From: Chloroflexi bacterium 44-23
GTDB lineage: Bacteria > Chloroflexota > Anaerolineae > Anaerolineales > Anaerolineaceae
Direction: 5' to 3'
Length of the DNA: 64,000 nucleotides
NCBI GenBank assembly: GCA_001899005.1
Contig: MKUW01000019.1
Location: 1-64,000, forward strand
Part shown: positions 16,757 to 25,951 of the stretch, one piece after another
How the letters are laid out: every line of letters starts with the position of its first letter
How positions within the stretch are numbered: position 1 is the stretch's first letter
Notes under the pieces: generated by a model
The model's database searches: none
What the model was told of the DNA's origin: nothing
What the model saw: only the letters and a program-made list of their open reading frames with translations
Position numbers and translations under genes: made by a program

Positions 16757-16777
16757 AATGCTCATAAAATGAGCATT
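16757..16777. terminator. Perfect 9-bp hairpin between convergent genes
   Basis: AATGCTCAT and ATGAGCATT flank a 3-base AAA loop. There is no T-run, so a terminator role is only suggested by its position between the ATPase and the convergent glycosyltransferase. Confidence 0.35.
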
Positions 16778-16872
16778 CAACTTAAAAGGGATTGCTACGC
16801 CCTCAAAGAACTAGAATGGTGGCTTGCGATGACAAGGCGCAGTAGTTGCGATATTCGATTCTAAAATTGGCG

Positions 16873-18744
16873 CTAAGGGAAACGGATGTCAGGATATGCC
16901 TTTTGCAAGGCTTCTTGATTCGCGGAAATGATGTAGATCTGCTGGCGCCCAATCGAAGTGAGTTGCTGTTGGGTGGAAAAATCAAAGAAACCACGATCCG
17001 GGCCACGAGCTCGGATCACAGAAAGAACAGTTTGGTTGTCACTGGCGTTGACCACTACATAGGCTGTTTTGAATGGGCGGTTGCGTGCGAAAATGTCTCT
17101 GGATAGTCCATATTTGGCAAAGTAAAACCACATGGGAGCATCGTCGACGGCTGTGATGACGACCACATCGCCAGGTTGAAGATGTTTTTGAAGGAAAAGA
17201 GTGGCGCGCTCCATTTCGCCTATGTGTGGGCGGCTGACAGGGTATTGCTCAATATTATAAAGGATACCACCGATCAGAAAAAAGGCTCCCCAAAATAGCA
17301 TTAGAATGAAAGCCGGTGATACTCTTCGAGTATGTGGCTGCGAATTTCGCTGCTGTTCAAAGACCGTTACCAAACCTACTGCGGCCCATATGCCAAGCAG
17401 CGGCAGAAGAAATACCCAGGTGCGGGCGAGTACGTTCGGTCGTTGAACAGCTACCAGCACAACAATGGTCACCATGCTGACGATTTGCAAAGGAATCTTT
17501 TCATTTGTGATACGGCGATAAAAAATCAAAGACAAGCCAAACCCAATAATCAAGATAAGGCCTGTAAAAGGCCACAACCCTCTGTTAATCAACTGCCAGG
17601 CATCCTGAAATCTGGATAAAATAACCTGGTTGTATGTTTCTTTCGAGAGTGCTTCAACATAAGGGTTGGCTAACAGGCTGCGAATTCCCCAATTACGAAA
17701 AATGGGGATATAGAATGCCAGGCCAAGGATGGCGGTTAATGTTCCGCCAATTAATGTCCTTTTTATCAATGCTGCGCCGTGATATTCTGAGCCATAATCC
17801 CTGATCAGCCAGGCGAGCGCCAGCCAGATGTAAAGAATTGCGAGCGGATAGACCATAATTGGCAGGGTATAAAAGCCGAGTGCGCCTGAGACGATTAATA
17901 ACAACCAGGCAGCCAGGTTGTTATGGCGTTTTACATAGGTACCCAGGATGAAGGTTAATAAAGTGAAGAACGCCATTAAGGTGTAACCGCGCGCATTGAC
18001 CGAATAATCGATTAAGGCGGGCAGGGCAGCAATTATGATGCCGGCCAGCCAGGCGCTTTTCAGCCCATACCAGCGCTTTGCCAGTAAGAATCCGAATGGA
18101 GCAAGCAGTATGCCAAAAATGAAAGCGGGCAAACGTACTGCCCATTCATTAGCTCCAAAGAAGCTGTAGGAAATATGCAGCAGGAGCGTATGAAAGACGT
18201 GGTTATTTGGAAAATGATAATCCGAAAGACCGTTATGTAAAGGTTCAAAACCAAAGATAACAGCCGTGTAGGCTTCATCGTGTTCCATAGGCCGCATAAT
18301 CAGAAAGATCCGCAACGCAATGGCGATTGCAGATAAAACCAGCATGGCGAGGATTATTCTGCGATCGCAAAATTGCCGGAAGGCGCGCAACAGTCCGACC
18401 CAATCACAGCGGAAGCGTCGTAGAATGTCCGGAAGATTGCTGAGTGAGTTTGAAAGATATGCACGCAAACGGCGCCATTGAATCAGGCCGCTGATGCTTA
18501 TCAGCGCTAAAAGAGCAGCGCCGGCCAGGCCGGGTATTCTCAATTGTTGGTAGCGCAGCAAAGTGAAACTTTCCAGCTGTCCATCTTGGACCAAATGGTT
18601 TGCCCAGCTGGCTGCCTGGGTGTAGGGAAATAAAAAGAGAGTGAAAATGACAGCACTCGCCAGAAGCAAGCATATTAATGAGGCGATCATCAAAGTGGAG
18701 ATTGTGAGCTCAGAAAATGTCTGTTTTAAAGGTTTTTTTCCCAT
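16873..18744 (-). CDS. Membrane glycosyltransferase, GT39/ArnT-like
   Basis: A 623-aa protein with 11 or more hydrophobic segments and a C-terminal extracytoplasmic part. The first loop after the second cluster of membrane segments has MEHDEAYT (about residue 152), the acidic catalytic loop of GT39/GT83 lipid-linked sugar transferases, and NNHVFHTLLL follows as in bacterial members. It should transfer a sugar from a polyprenyl-phosphate donor to an acceptor outside the membrane; substrate unknown. A TACAAT -10 box (18760-18755) lies only 10 bases before the ATG, so the transcript is nearly leaderless. A family B palindrome sits immediately upstream and overlaps where the -35 box should be. 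Confidence 0.85.
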   Translation of the reverse strand: MGKKPLKQTFSELTISTLMIASLICLLLASAVIFTLFLFPYTQAASWANHLVQDGQLESFTLLRYQQLRIPGLAGAALLALISISGLIQWRRLRAYLSNSLSNLPDILRRFRCDWVGLLRAFRQFCDRRIILAMLVLSAIAIALRIFLIMRPMEHDEAYTAVIFGFEPLHNGLSDYHFPNNHVFHTLLLHISYSFFGANEWAVRLPAFIFGILLAPFGFLLAKRWYGLKSAWLAGIIIAALPALIDYSVNARGYTLMAFFTLLTFILGTYVKRHNNLAAWLLLIVSGALGFYTLPIMVYPLAILYIWLALAWLIRDYGSEYHGAALIKRTLIGGTLTAILGLAFYIPIFRNWGIRSLLANPYVEALSKETYNQVILSRFQDAWQLINRGLWPFTGLILIIGFGLSLIFYRRITNEKIPLQIVSMVTIVVLVAVQRPNVLARTWVFLLPLLGIWAAVGLVTVFEQQRNSQPHTRRVSPAFILMLFWGAFFLIGGILYNIEQYPVSRPHIGEMERATLFLQKHLQPGDVVVITAVDDAPMWFYFAKYGLSRDIFARNRPFKTAYVVVNASDNQTVLSVIRARGPDRGFFDFSTQQQLTSIGRQQIYIISANQEALQKAYPDIRFP

Positions 18745-18770
18745 GACTTTTTTGATTGTACCAATATTCG

Positions 18771-18861
18771 TACTATTTCAAAAATTTGGGGCAAAGTGTT
18801 TTTTAGCGGGTGATCATCCGCCCAAAAACACCCCTCAACCCCTATTTATTGATAAGATATC
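18771..18861. repeat. Family B palindromic element, copy 1
   Basis: The core hairpin GTGTTTTTT..GCGG / CCGC..AAAAACAC spans about 18797-18832 around a TGATCA apex. It is flanked by ATTTCAAAAATTTGGGGC and CCCCTATTTATTGAT outer arms. It is the most diverged of four copies and lies directly upstream of the GT39-like gene. Confidence 0.7.
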
Positions 18862-19109
18862 AGCCGAATTAAAAATTATCGCTAGTAATTAACCACAAAA
18901 TACACGAAATACACGAAATTCACGGAATTAAGAAAGGGAGGAAAGGGGCGTTCGCTGTGCTAAAAAAAGGCTTTGTTTCAGGTCAATATACTTTGTCATC
19001 AGCCGGTAACCGAGTGAATGTCAATCCAGTCAATATTGCTTATTTGCAGTGTAACTCTATGTTCGGAATTTGATTGGCAAGATAGTCGCACGACCGGTGG
19101 AGACAACAT

Positions 19110-19631
19110 TTATGAATTAGGCGGTCGGGAAAGTTCTTCGCAGATTTTTTGGCCAAACAGAAGGGAAGCCTTGGGCGCATTGGCCGTAATGATGTTCCCG
19201 TCAATGGTTACGCCCGGCCCGCTGTAGGTGGTCCCCAATGCTTCAATTTCTGCCGCCTTTTGGCCGGAGACCGTCGCGTGCCTGCCTTTGAGGATTCCAG
19301 CGCGAGCCAGAATGACTGGCGCAAGGCAAATAGCCGCAACTATTTTTTTCTGTGATGCCATTTCGCGAGCGATCCTGTGCGCATCGGGGTTGTCAAACAG
19401 CCTGGTGGCACCGCCGCCGCCAACAAATACAACGACATCAAAAAGTGCCGTGTCGATATCTGTCAGGATAATCTGTGCTTCGGCAAATCCCCCGCGGGAA
19501 CCAGCGCAACGACCCGTACGCGTGCTGGCTATTATTACCTGATGACCTTTGCGTTCAAACTCCTGCAAAGGTTGGAAGAGTTCCTCATCCCGAAAGCGTT
19601 CATGAGCGATAATCATTAAAATAGAAGACAT
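19110..19631 (-). CDS. DJ-1/PfpI family protein
   Basis: A class I glutamine-amidotransferase-like fold protein of 173 aa. It has the conserved acidic residue in the RFRDEELF segment (near residue 13) and the nucleophile-elbow cysteine in AAICLAPVIL near residue 98. DJ-1/PfpI members include proteases, deglycases, glyoxalases and chaperones; the exact activity cannot be assigned. The ATG at 19631 starts the usual family N-terminus; an in-frame start 21 bases earlier adds nothing conserved. A TATACT box is found about 60 bases upstream. Single gene. Confidence 0.87.
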   Translation of the reverse strand: MSSILMIIAHERFRDEELFQPLQEFERKGHQVIIASTRTGRCAGSRGGFAEAQIILTDIDTALFDVVVFVGGGGATRLFDNPDAHRIAREMASQKKIVAAICLAPVILARAGILKGRHATVSGQKAAEIEALGTTYSGPGVTIDGNIITANAPKASLLFGQKICEELSRPPNS

Positions 19632-19697
19632 ATCACACCCTTGGGAGAGCATCGCGAATATATATTTGCATCTGTATATAGTATAGACGAAAATTGA

Positions 19698-19745
19698 GTC
19701 TTTTCAAAAATGAGGGGCAGGGTGTTTTTGTGAAACTGCTATACG
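19698..19745. repeat. Family B half element (copy 5)
   Basis: TCTTTTCAAAAATGAGGGGCAG-GGTGTTTTT matches the left arm of the family B palindromes, but the right arm is missing. GTATAG at 19681 and CTATAC at 19739 flank it. Confidence 0.5.
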
Positions 19746-19977
19746 TAGGGTATTCCGTTTTGGTAAAATACAATTCAGAAAGATGAATTTGGGTCCTGAT
19801 CCTTCTGCCAGGAAGAACTTTTACAGAAGGTTTAATTTTGCATCCTGCTGCATGCCGGAATTGCCTGGTTTACAGCAGACTGGTGGTTCACAGCTTCTCA
19901 GTTGGCACTCTCTGAGACACATGCATCCACGTAAATAGAAAGGATCGCTTTCTGAATTTGCGGTCGGCTTCAGGTAC

Positions 19978-20377
19978 TCAACCTTGATTTGCCAGTTCAT
20001 ATTCCAGGGCATAAAAATGGTCCTCGCCGCTGATCTCGATCTGCATGCTGCTGGAGATGCTTACCAGCGCCACTGTGCCTGAATCCGGGACGATTTAGAA
20101 TGTCAACCGTTGCTGATCGGCGCTCATAATGCCATTATGCTGCAGGACAAAGCTTCCCACCCGCCCATTAAGTGATCCGCTGCCTGTTCAATGGCAACTT
20201 AACCAGCTGACTCTTCGGTGGTAGTCATGACGGCTAACATCTCGCCCAGTTGGTCGCTTGCAGGTCGCCAGAAAAAGTTTTATCTATTGATATGCGGCTC
20301 AAATTAATGCCATCCTGACCTGGCGCATATGATTTCTGCGGTTGGGTATTGGGGTTAAATGTACTTTTTGCGATCAT
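19978..20377 (-). pseudogene. DUF3224 family pseudogene
   Basis: Reading the minus strand from an ATG at 20377 gives SRISIDKTFSGDLQAT, then after a frameshift LGEMLAVMTTTEESAG, a stop codon, VAIEQ, another frameshift, GSFVLQHNGIMSADQQRLTF, a stop codon, IVPDSGT, and ISGEDHFYALEYEL to a stop at 19978. These are in order the conserved blocks of DUF3224 (a small calycin-like family, about 130 aa). At least two in-frame stops and two frameshifts make it non-functional. No intact copy is seen in the window. Confidence 0.8.
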
Positions 20378-20745
20378 CCTGTCTCGATCATGTTTGTTTG
20401 ACTGTATAAAGCATTTTACACTTTATTGATCGGAAGAAAATTAGCTCTATTTAACTGATTAATTTCAAACGACATTCAAATTTCTTGTAAATTTGTGAGT
20501 ATTTTATTCCATCTTGGGCTTTATTCAGCCAGGTCAATTGCTTGCATCACATTCACCACGAATGCGGTCAATGAAACGAATTCGGCGAATGAGGCTTGAG
20601 GGCTGTAAATAATTTATTGGAAAAATGGATGCCTGATTTGATTCACTGTGGTAAAAGGCTTTGTTTCGTATCTCCTCACGCACGTTTTATTGAAAAGAAA
20701 CATTATTTCTCTAGTAGAATTAGCGCAAACAGACGAGAGGTGTGG
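20378..20745. other. Intergenic spacer before homoserine dehydrogenase
   Basis: An AT-rich spacer. A frame in phase with the homoserine dehydrogenase gene opens at 20596, but the conserved N-terminus only starts at 20746, so the upstream 50 codons are treated as non-coding. No repeat or clear promoter stands out. Confidence 0.4.
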
Positions 20746-21774
20746 ATGAGACAAAATACAAAGATCGTATTGCTCGGATTGGGTAAGGTAGGGCAGGCAT
20801 TCCTTAAACAGGTACAGGAGTATTCCAATGATTTCTCATTCAGTGCGCTGGCTGATAGTACCGCTTTCATCATGGGTAACCCTTTGAATGAAGAACAAAT
20901 CAATGACGCAGTCGAACGCAAACGAGGCGGGTCAGGGCTGGCTGAATTGGACAATGCACAGCCATTACATGATACAGCCCGGGTTTTCAGCGGCAGAGCG
21001 ATTGTTGTTGATACCTCAGCCGCACGTAGCTTAAATCTTTTTCCTGCCTTAACTGCGGGTTGCAAGCTGGTATTTGCCAATAAAAATGCACACAGTGCAC
21101 CCTGGGCTGAGGCAAAACCGTATTTCAGTCCTTCAGTTGGGTACGAGGCGACCGTCGGTGCCGGTTTGCCGGTTATTGCCGCCATCCAGACCCTGCGCGC
21201 AACAGGTGACAAGATTACGCGCATCGAAGGCGTGATGAGCGGAACGCTCGGTTTTCTTTGCAGTCAACTCGAAGCTGGTGTGCTGTACAGTCAAGCGATT
21301 CAAACAGCCTTTTCTGCTGGATACACTGAGCCCGACCCCCGTGATGATTTAAGCGGATTTGATGTGGCCCGCAAAGCACTCATTTTGGGGCGCACGGCCG
21401 GTTGGCCGCTGGAGAAATCCCAACAAACCGTTGAGCAGTTGTATGATGAAGGCCTCGCACGACTTTCAACTCTAGATTTTTTCAAACACATGAGCCGAAT
21501 GGACAACGTTTTTGCAGATTGGGTCAAACGGGCACATGAGCAAGGCAAAGTGCTGCGGTATGTGGCATCAATTGACCGTAACGGCAGCCAGGTGGGGTTA
21601 CAGCGGGTGGATGTGCACAGTGCACTGGGTAGTTTGCATGGCCCAGGCAATTATTTTGCCATTTACAGCCAGCGTTATGCCGAAATTCCGCTGGTGATCA
21701 CCGGCCCGGGTGCGGGAGTGGAAGTTACCGCAGCGGGTGTATTTGCGGATGTGCTGCGCCTGGCGGCGAGCTGA
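20746..21774 (+). CDS. Homoserine dehydrogenase
   Basis: Reduces aspartate 4-semialdehyde to homoserine with NAD(P)H, the branch-point step to threonine and methionine. The 342-aa protein has the Rossmann motif LLGLGKVGQ (residues 9-17), FANKNAHSAPW with a catalytic-loop Lys near residue 108, and the family signature GYTEPDPRDDLSGFDVARK near residue 190. There is no C-terminal ACT domain, as in short forms. GAGAGG is 5 bases before the ATG. It stands 350 bases before the aspartate-semialdehyde dehydrogenase operon that supplies its substrate. Repeat-A-like AGCTGACAGCTG follows the stop. Confidence 0.93.
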   Translation: MRQNTKIVLLGLGKVGQAFLKQVQEYSNDFSFSALADSTAFIMGNPLNEEQINDAVERKRGGSGLAELDNAQPLHDTARVFSGRAIVVDTSAARSLNLFPALTAGCKLVFANKNAHSAPWAEAKPYFSPSVGYEATVGAGLPVIAAIQTLRATGDKITRIEGVMSGTLGFLCSQLEAGVLYSQAIQTAFSAGYTEPDPRDDLSGFDVARKALILGRTAGWPLEKSQQTVEQLYDEGLARLSTLDFFKHMSRMDNVFADWVKRAHEQGKVLRYVASIDRNGSQVGLQRVDVHSALGSLHGPGNYFAIYSQRYAEIPLVITGPGAGVEVTAAGVFADVLRLAAS

Positions 21775-22123
21775 CAGCTGTTAGCCAATAGCTAATAGGA
21801 AAATCTGTGTCGTCCTGAATTGTAACGCCCTGAATAATGTTTACAAAAAAAAGAATGAATTACACCATTTGCGAAAGATAAACTTTCATAGATGATAATT
21901 TCTAAAAAGATGGATAAGGAATCTATTAATTTGAGAAATTGGTTTCTTGTCTGGATGTTTGAAATGTTTGTTTGTTAACAACTAATCACCAAGCCAACCA
22001 ATCAACAAATCAACTAATCACCTAATCACCTAACTTCCATATTAATCATTTCCCGGAACTCATTACCCAATCCCCCAATCTGTGGTTAAATAAGAGACTA
22101 TTGCTTTTTTCAAGGATTACATC
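21775..22123. other. Spacer with CTAATCA-type low-complexity repeat
   Basis: No gene is seen. Bases 21769-21798 carry AGCTGACAGCTG and AATAGCTAATAGG words of family A. Bases 21978-22032 are a degenerate array of CAACTAATCACC words, similar in style to 55315-55380 and, in complement, to 3487-3535. Confidence 0.5.
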
Positions 22124-23179
22124 ATGCGAAAAATTCCCGTATCAATTCTGGGTGCCACCGGGGCTGTTGGCCAACGCTTTGTTGAATTGCTCATTAATCA
22201 CCCTTATTTTGAGATTGTCGCTCTGAGTGCCTCTGAGCGCAATGCAGGCAAAACCTATGCAGAAGCCTGCAACTGGGTTTTGAGTGGTTCCATGCCGGAA
22301 CAGGTTAAGCGAATGAAGCTTCTACCGGCTACGGTTGATCTACCCGGTCGCTTGGCTTTTTCTGCCCTCCCGACAGGCATCGCACACGAAGTGGAGCCAC
22401 AGTTAGCAGCCGCAGGCGTTACCATCTGCTCAAATGCTTCTGCTTTGCGTCAGACACCTGGCGTGCCATTAATCATCCCCGAAATCAATGCCGAGCACCT
22501 GGCAATGATTCCCTTGCAGCATAGCCAGATGGGCTGGAAAGGTCTGGTGGTCACCAGCCCTAATTGCACCACCAATGGGATTGCAATGACACTCAAGCCG
22601 CTCGATGATGCTTTTGGGGTGGAAGCCGTTTTTGCGACCACCATGCAGGCTATTTCCGGCGCGGGATATCCCGGAATTCCATCTTTGGATATTCAGGATA
22701 ATATTGTGCCTTTTATTGCCGGTGAAGAAGAAAAGATTGAAAGTGAAACCAACCTGTTGCTGGGAAAATTGATAGACGGTCAACGCGTGGCTGCCAATAT
22801 TACGATCAGCGCGCATGCCAATCGGGTAGCGGTGATGGATGGGCATACGATTGCATTATCGGTAAAGCTGCGCCACAAAGCCAGCCCGAGCGATGCCTCC
22901 ATGTCTCTTTCAGACTTTCGCGGCAGCAGCCTCGTTCAAGGTTTGCCATCTGCACCTGCGCAGCCCATCATTGTGCGCAGTGAACAGAACCGCCCACAGC
23001 CGCGCCGTGATCGCGATTCTGGCGCCGGTATGAGTGTCAGTGTCGGTCGCATTCGGCCCTGTAAAATCCTGGATTTGCGCATGCTGACCGTGGTACATAA
23101 TACTGTGCGGGGGGCGGCTGGCGGATCAATCCTTAATGCGGAACTGCTCTGTGCCATGGGCTATCTGGAAAGTGTATGA
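22124..23179 (+). CDS. asd: Aspartate-semialdehyde dehydrogenase
   Basis: Converts 4-aspartyl phosphate to aspartate 4-semialdehyde with NADPH, the second step of the aspartate pathway. The 351-aa protein has the nucleotide motif ILGATGAVGQ (residues 8-17), the catalytic cysteine in TSPNCTTNG (C148), and the His-containing ISAHANRVAVMDGH block near residue 228. The length and the SPNCTTN form match the archaeal/fungal-like branch. AAGGAT precedes the ATG. The stop overlaps the next start (ATGA), so it is translationally coupled to two less understood genes. Confidence 0.95.
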   Translation: MRKIPVSILGATGAVGQRFVELLINHPYFEIVALSASERNAGKTYAEACNWVLSGSMPEQVKRMKLLPATVDLPGRLAFSALPTGIAHEVEPQLAAAGVTICSNASALRQTPGVPLIIPEINAEHLAMIPLQHSQMGWKGLVVTSPNCTTNGIAMTLKPLDDAFGVEAVFATTMQAISGAGYPGIPSLDIQDNIVPFIAGEEEKIESETNLLLGKLIDGQRVAANITISAHANRVAVMDGHTIALSVKLRHKASPSDASMSLSDFRGSSLVQGLPSAPAQPIIVRSEQNRPQPRRDRDSGAGMSVSVGRIRPCKILDLRMLTVVHNTVRGAAGGSILNAELLCAMGYLESV

Positions 23180-24303
23180 AAACGCAAGGTCTCGGTAACC
23201 TCTCACAATTTCTTGGCAATCGAGTAGTCTATCGCAATCTGATCAGCCAGGATCGCAATCTGCCCGGTTTTTCCGATCTGGCCAGGGAAATAGGTCTGGA
23301 TACCCATAAATTACCACGTAAGGCAGATCCCGCTTATGGGCAGGTGATTGCTTTACTTTTACAGAAAGCACAACAGATAGACCAGCCTGGAAAGAGTTTG
23401 CGATCGCTGGTTTTCATCGGCGATACCCGTCTGAATGACGGCAGCGCTTTTGCCAACATCGCCAATGCCGGCAGGTGGCAAGCGGCTGCCTTCATTGGCA
23501 GCGAAAAAGATCAACCGGCTCAAATAACGCGCGATACGGGCTTTGACCTTGCGCTTTACAATGCCAATCGTTGGTCGCTACTGAGTGAATTTCCGCAGAT
23601 ATGCCGCCAGCATGGCATTAATCTGGATCAAACCTGCGCAGTGGTGTTGGACCTGGATAAGACATCACTGGGTGCCCGCGGGCGAAATGATAAAGCCATC
23701 GATCGCGCCCGTACGCAAGCAGCGGAAGATGTGGTGCGGGCCATCGCAGGGGAAAGCTTTGATGTGCAAACTTTTGACAGGACTTATCAGCGTTTCAATC
23801 AGGTGGAATTTCACCCATTTACCACGGATAATCAGGATTATCTGGTTTACATAACCCTGCTGGCGGTGACGGGAGTCATTAATGTTGAAGAGCTCGCCAG
23901 TGAAGTGCAGACTGGGTCGTTGCGGGCGTTTGGTGCCTTTGCCAATAAAATTCAACCCCGGCTGCCACAGCTGCCTGTTTCGGTTCAAAATGTGCAGGCG
24001 GAGTTCTATAATAGCCTCCAGAAAGGCGACCCGACTCCCTTCAAGGCTTTTCGACGGCAGGAGTACCGCAACACGGTCACAGCCATGCAGGTTCCTTTGG
24101 AAATAAACGAGGCTATGCTTACCAGCACAATTTGCATAACTCAGGAAGTGCGCGAATTTGCATTATTATGTAAACAAAATGGCTGTTTGATGTTTGGTCT
24201 TTCAGATAAACCGGATGAGGCCTCCCTGCCGCCACTTGATTTGGCCCAGGAAGGATGGCTGCCTTTACACCAGGCTGCCATGCTGGCGGTTTCAGTGCCA
24301 TGA
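23176..24303 (+). CDS. HAD-like protein of unknown function
   Basis: A 375-aa protein I cannot place in a named family. Visible motifs are VLDLDKTSLGARGR (D159-T163, the DxDxT nucleophile motif of HAD phosphatases), an earlier FIGDTRLNDGSA (residues 81-92), and LMFGLSDKPDEAS near residue 335, which resembles the acidic HAD motif IV. Its start overlaps the asd stop, and its stop overlaps the start of a DUF692 gene, so all three are made together. A phosphatase acting in the aspartate/homoserine branch, or one acting on the product of the DUF692 enzyme, is conceivable; neither is shown. Confidence 0.65.
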   Translation: MKTQGLGNLSQFLGNRVVYRNLISQDRNLPGFSDLAREIGLDTHKLPRKADPAYGQVIALLLQKAQQIDQPGKSLRSLVFIGDTRLNDGSAFANIANAGRWQAAAFIGSEKDQPAQITRDTGFDLALYNANRWSLLSEFPQICRQHGINLDQTCAVVLDLDKTSLGARGRNDKAIDRARTQAAEDVVRAIAGESFDVQTFDRTYQRFNQVEFHPFTTDNQDYLVYITLLAVTGVINVEELASEVQTGSLRAFGAFANKIQPRLPQLPVSVQNVQAEFYNSLQKGDPTPFKAFRRQEYRNTVTAMQVPLEINEAMLTSTICITQEVREFALLCKQNGCLMFGLSDKPDEASLPPLDLAQEGWLPLHQAAMLAVSVP

Positions 24304-25103
24304 TTCGACTCGGCATGACCGATTGCCCGTCCGTCAGGCGCCTGTTGGAAAGTGGGCAACTGGCACTCGACTATCTTGAAGTACATGGCCCGTATCTCGA
24401 AGCCGCCCGCCAGGTGATGCCTGCCCGGAACATGCTGCTGCACAACAGCCTTTACCAGTGGTCACTGGCACACCCGCTTGGGCTGGCTTATATGGACGCT
24501 GCCCGATTGACGCGTGAACTCCTACGTTTGGCAGCTTCACCCTGGTACAGTCTCCATTTGGGGTTTAGCAGTGCACAGGTTGATTTCTATGATGAAGCCA
24601 TGCAGGCTTTAACAGAGGTATTGCCTCGTGAAGTGGTTTTGAATCGCTCTTGTTCAGTGTTGCAGCAGCTTGGGCAGGAAATAAAAATGCCATTGCTGGT
24701 TGAAAATCTGGATTATAACCCCACCGGTGCCTATGAATATGTCTGTGAACCGCTATTTATCAAGGAAGTGCTTGAACATACCGGAACTTATTTATTGCTG
24801 GATCTGGCCCATGCCCGCGTCAGTGCATATGCCTTTGGCATACGGGTGGAAGATTATATCGATCAGCTGCCATTGGAGCGGGTGCGCCAGATTCATGTCA
24901 ATCGCCCGGGTTGGCACAATGCCAGGCTGGTGGATTCGCACCTGGAGCTGCAAGAGGATGATTATGTTTTACTGGCGCGGGTATTGGAACAAACTCAGCC
25001 GTGGGCGATTACTTTGGAGTATAACCGTGATGAGTGTATCATCGTTGAGCAAATAGAGCGATTACGCGCCATTACACAAAAAAATGGTGATAATTCTAAA
25101 TGA
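24300..25103 (+). CDS. DUF692-like multinuclear non-heme iron (MNIO) enzyme
   Basis: A 267-aa TIM-barrel-type protein. Its conserved blocks follow the DUF692/MbnB pattern: EVHGP near residue 28, LLVENLDY near 137, LLLDLAHARVSA near 165, QIHVNRPGWH near 200, VDSHLE near 214 and ITLEYNRDE near 240, which supply the His, Glu and Asp ligands of the iron site. Known relatives oxidise cysteines or other residues of ribosomal peptides (methanobactin, TglH). No precursor peptide or MbnC-like partner is visible beside it. The ATG overlaps the stop of the HAD-like gene. Confidence in the superfamily is good, in the subfamily modest. Confidence 0.7.
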   Translation: MIRLGMTDCPSVRRLLESGQLALDYLEVHGPYLEAARQVMPARNMLLHNSLYQWSLAHPLGLAYMDAARLTRELLRLAASPWYSLHLGFSSAQVDFYDEAMQALTEVLPREVVLNRSCSVLQQLGQEIKMPLLVENLDYNPTGAYEYVCEPLFIKEVLEHTGTYLLLDLAHARVSAYAFGIRVEDYIDQLPLERVRQIHVNRPGWHNARLVDSHLELQEDDYVLLARVLEQTQPWAITLEYNRDECIIVEQIERLRAITQKNGDNSK

Positions 25104-25166
25104 TTGTTACCAGGGTCTGGGCAGCGGCCAAAATGCGCGTAAACGTCTAACCCGGGTTTACAAGAC

Positions 25167-25844
25167 TTATTCCAGCATATAGCCATAACCGCGTACGTTC
25201 ACTATCCAGCGCGGGTTGGCCGGGTCTTCCTCGATCTTATTGCGCAATGACCAAATATAACGCCGCAGAACAGTCGAATCTTCACGGCGATATTGCCCCC
25301 AGACTTTTTTGGTGAGTTCTTCCTCAGAAACCGCCTTGCCATGTCGCCGGGCCAGAATTTCCAGCAGGCGAAACTCGGTCGGTGTCAGGTTAATCAGGTC
25401 GTTTTCCAGGCGAACTTCGCGACGATTGAGGTCGATGATCAGTTGATCTACGATAATGACATTTTCCAGTGTACCTGTGCGGCGTTGCGCTCGACCCAAA
25501 ACGGCGGCAATGCGCGCGGAAAGCTCAGCGAAGCTGAATGGTTTGGTGACGTAATCATCGACGCCCAATGAAAACCCGCGCAGTTTATCCGCTTCAGCAG
25601 TTTTACCTGTCAGCAAAATTATTGGAATGGTAGAGAGTTCGCGCAGACGGGCAACCACTTCCCAGCCATCCATACCCGGCATCATTACGTCCAGCACAAC
25701 TATTCTTGGCTGTTCGCTGTAAGCCTTGCGTAGTGCTTCAGTGCCGCTATTGGCAGTCACGACTTCAAACTTATCGCTCAAAAATTCCGATAAGAAGGAT
25801 AAAAGTGTTTTATCATCATCGACCAGGAGAATTTTATGTTTCAA
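25167..25844 (-). CDS. OmpR-family response regulator
   Basis: Receiver domain (residues 1-115) with the acidic pair DD at 9-10, the phosphorylation Asp in VVLDVMMPG near residue 52, and the KPF switch lysine near 102. It is followed by a winged-helix DNA-binding domain ending GYGYMLE. The start is TTG with GGGAG 8 bases upstream. It lies 107 bases downstream of a sensor kinase gene on the same strand, which is its probable partner. Targets unknown. Confidence 0.92.
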   Translation of the reverse strand: MKHKILLVDDDKTLLSFLSEFLSDKFEVVTANSGTEALRKAYSEQPRIVVLDVMMPGMDGWEVVARLRELSTIPIILLTGKTAEADKLRGFSLGVDDYVTKPFSFAELSARIAAVLGRAQRRTGTLENVIIVDQLIIDLNRREVRLENDLINLTPTEFRLLEILARRHGKAVSEEELTKKVWGQYRREDSTVLRRYIWSLRNKIEEDPANPRWIVNVRGYGYMLE

Positions 25845-25951
25845 TGGCCTGACTCCCTGCTTTCATAAATTGTAGCATAATTGAAGAAATGTAATGCGGA
25901 GGGCGTTCGAAGTTCTCAGGATTAATTTCCTACCTTATTACTTCTGACCTG

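Noticed and set aside
19801..19840. CCTTCTG...CAGAAGG hairpin with a T-rich tail as a terminator
   Set aside because: No plus-strand gene ends there, so it has no transcript to terminate.
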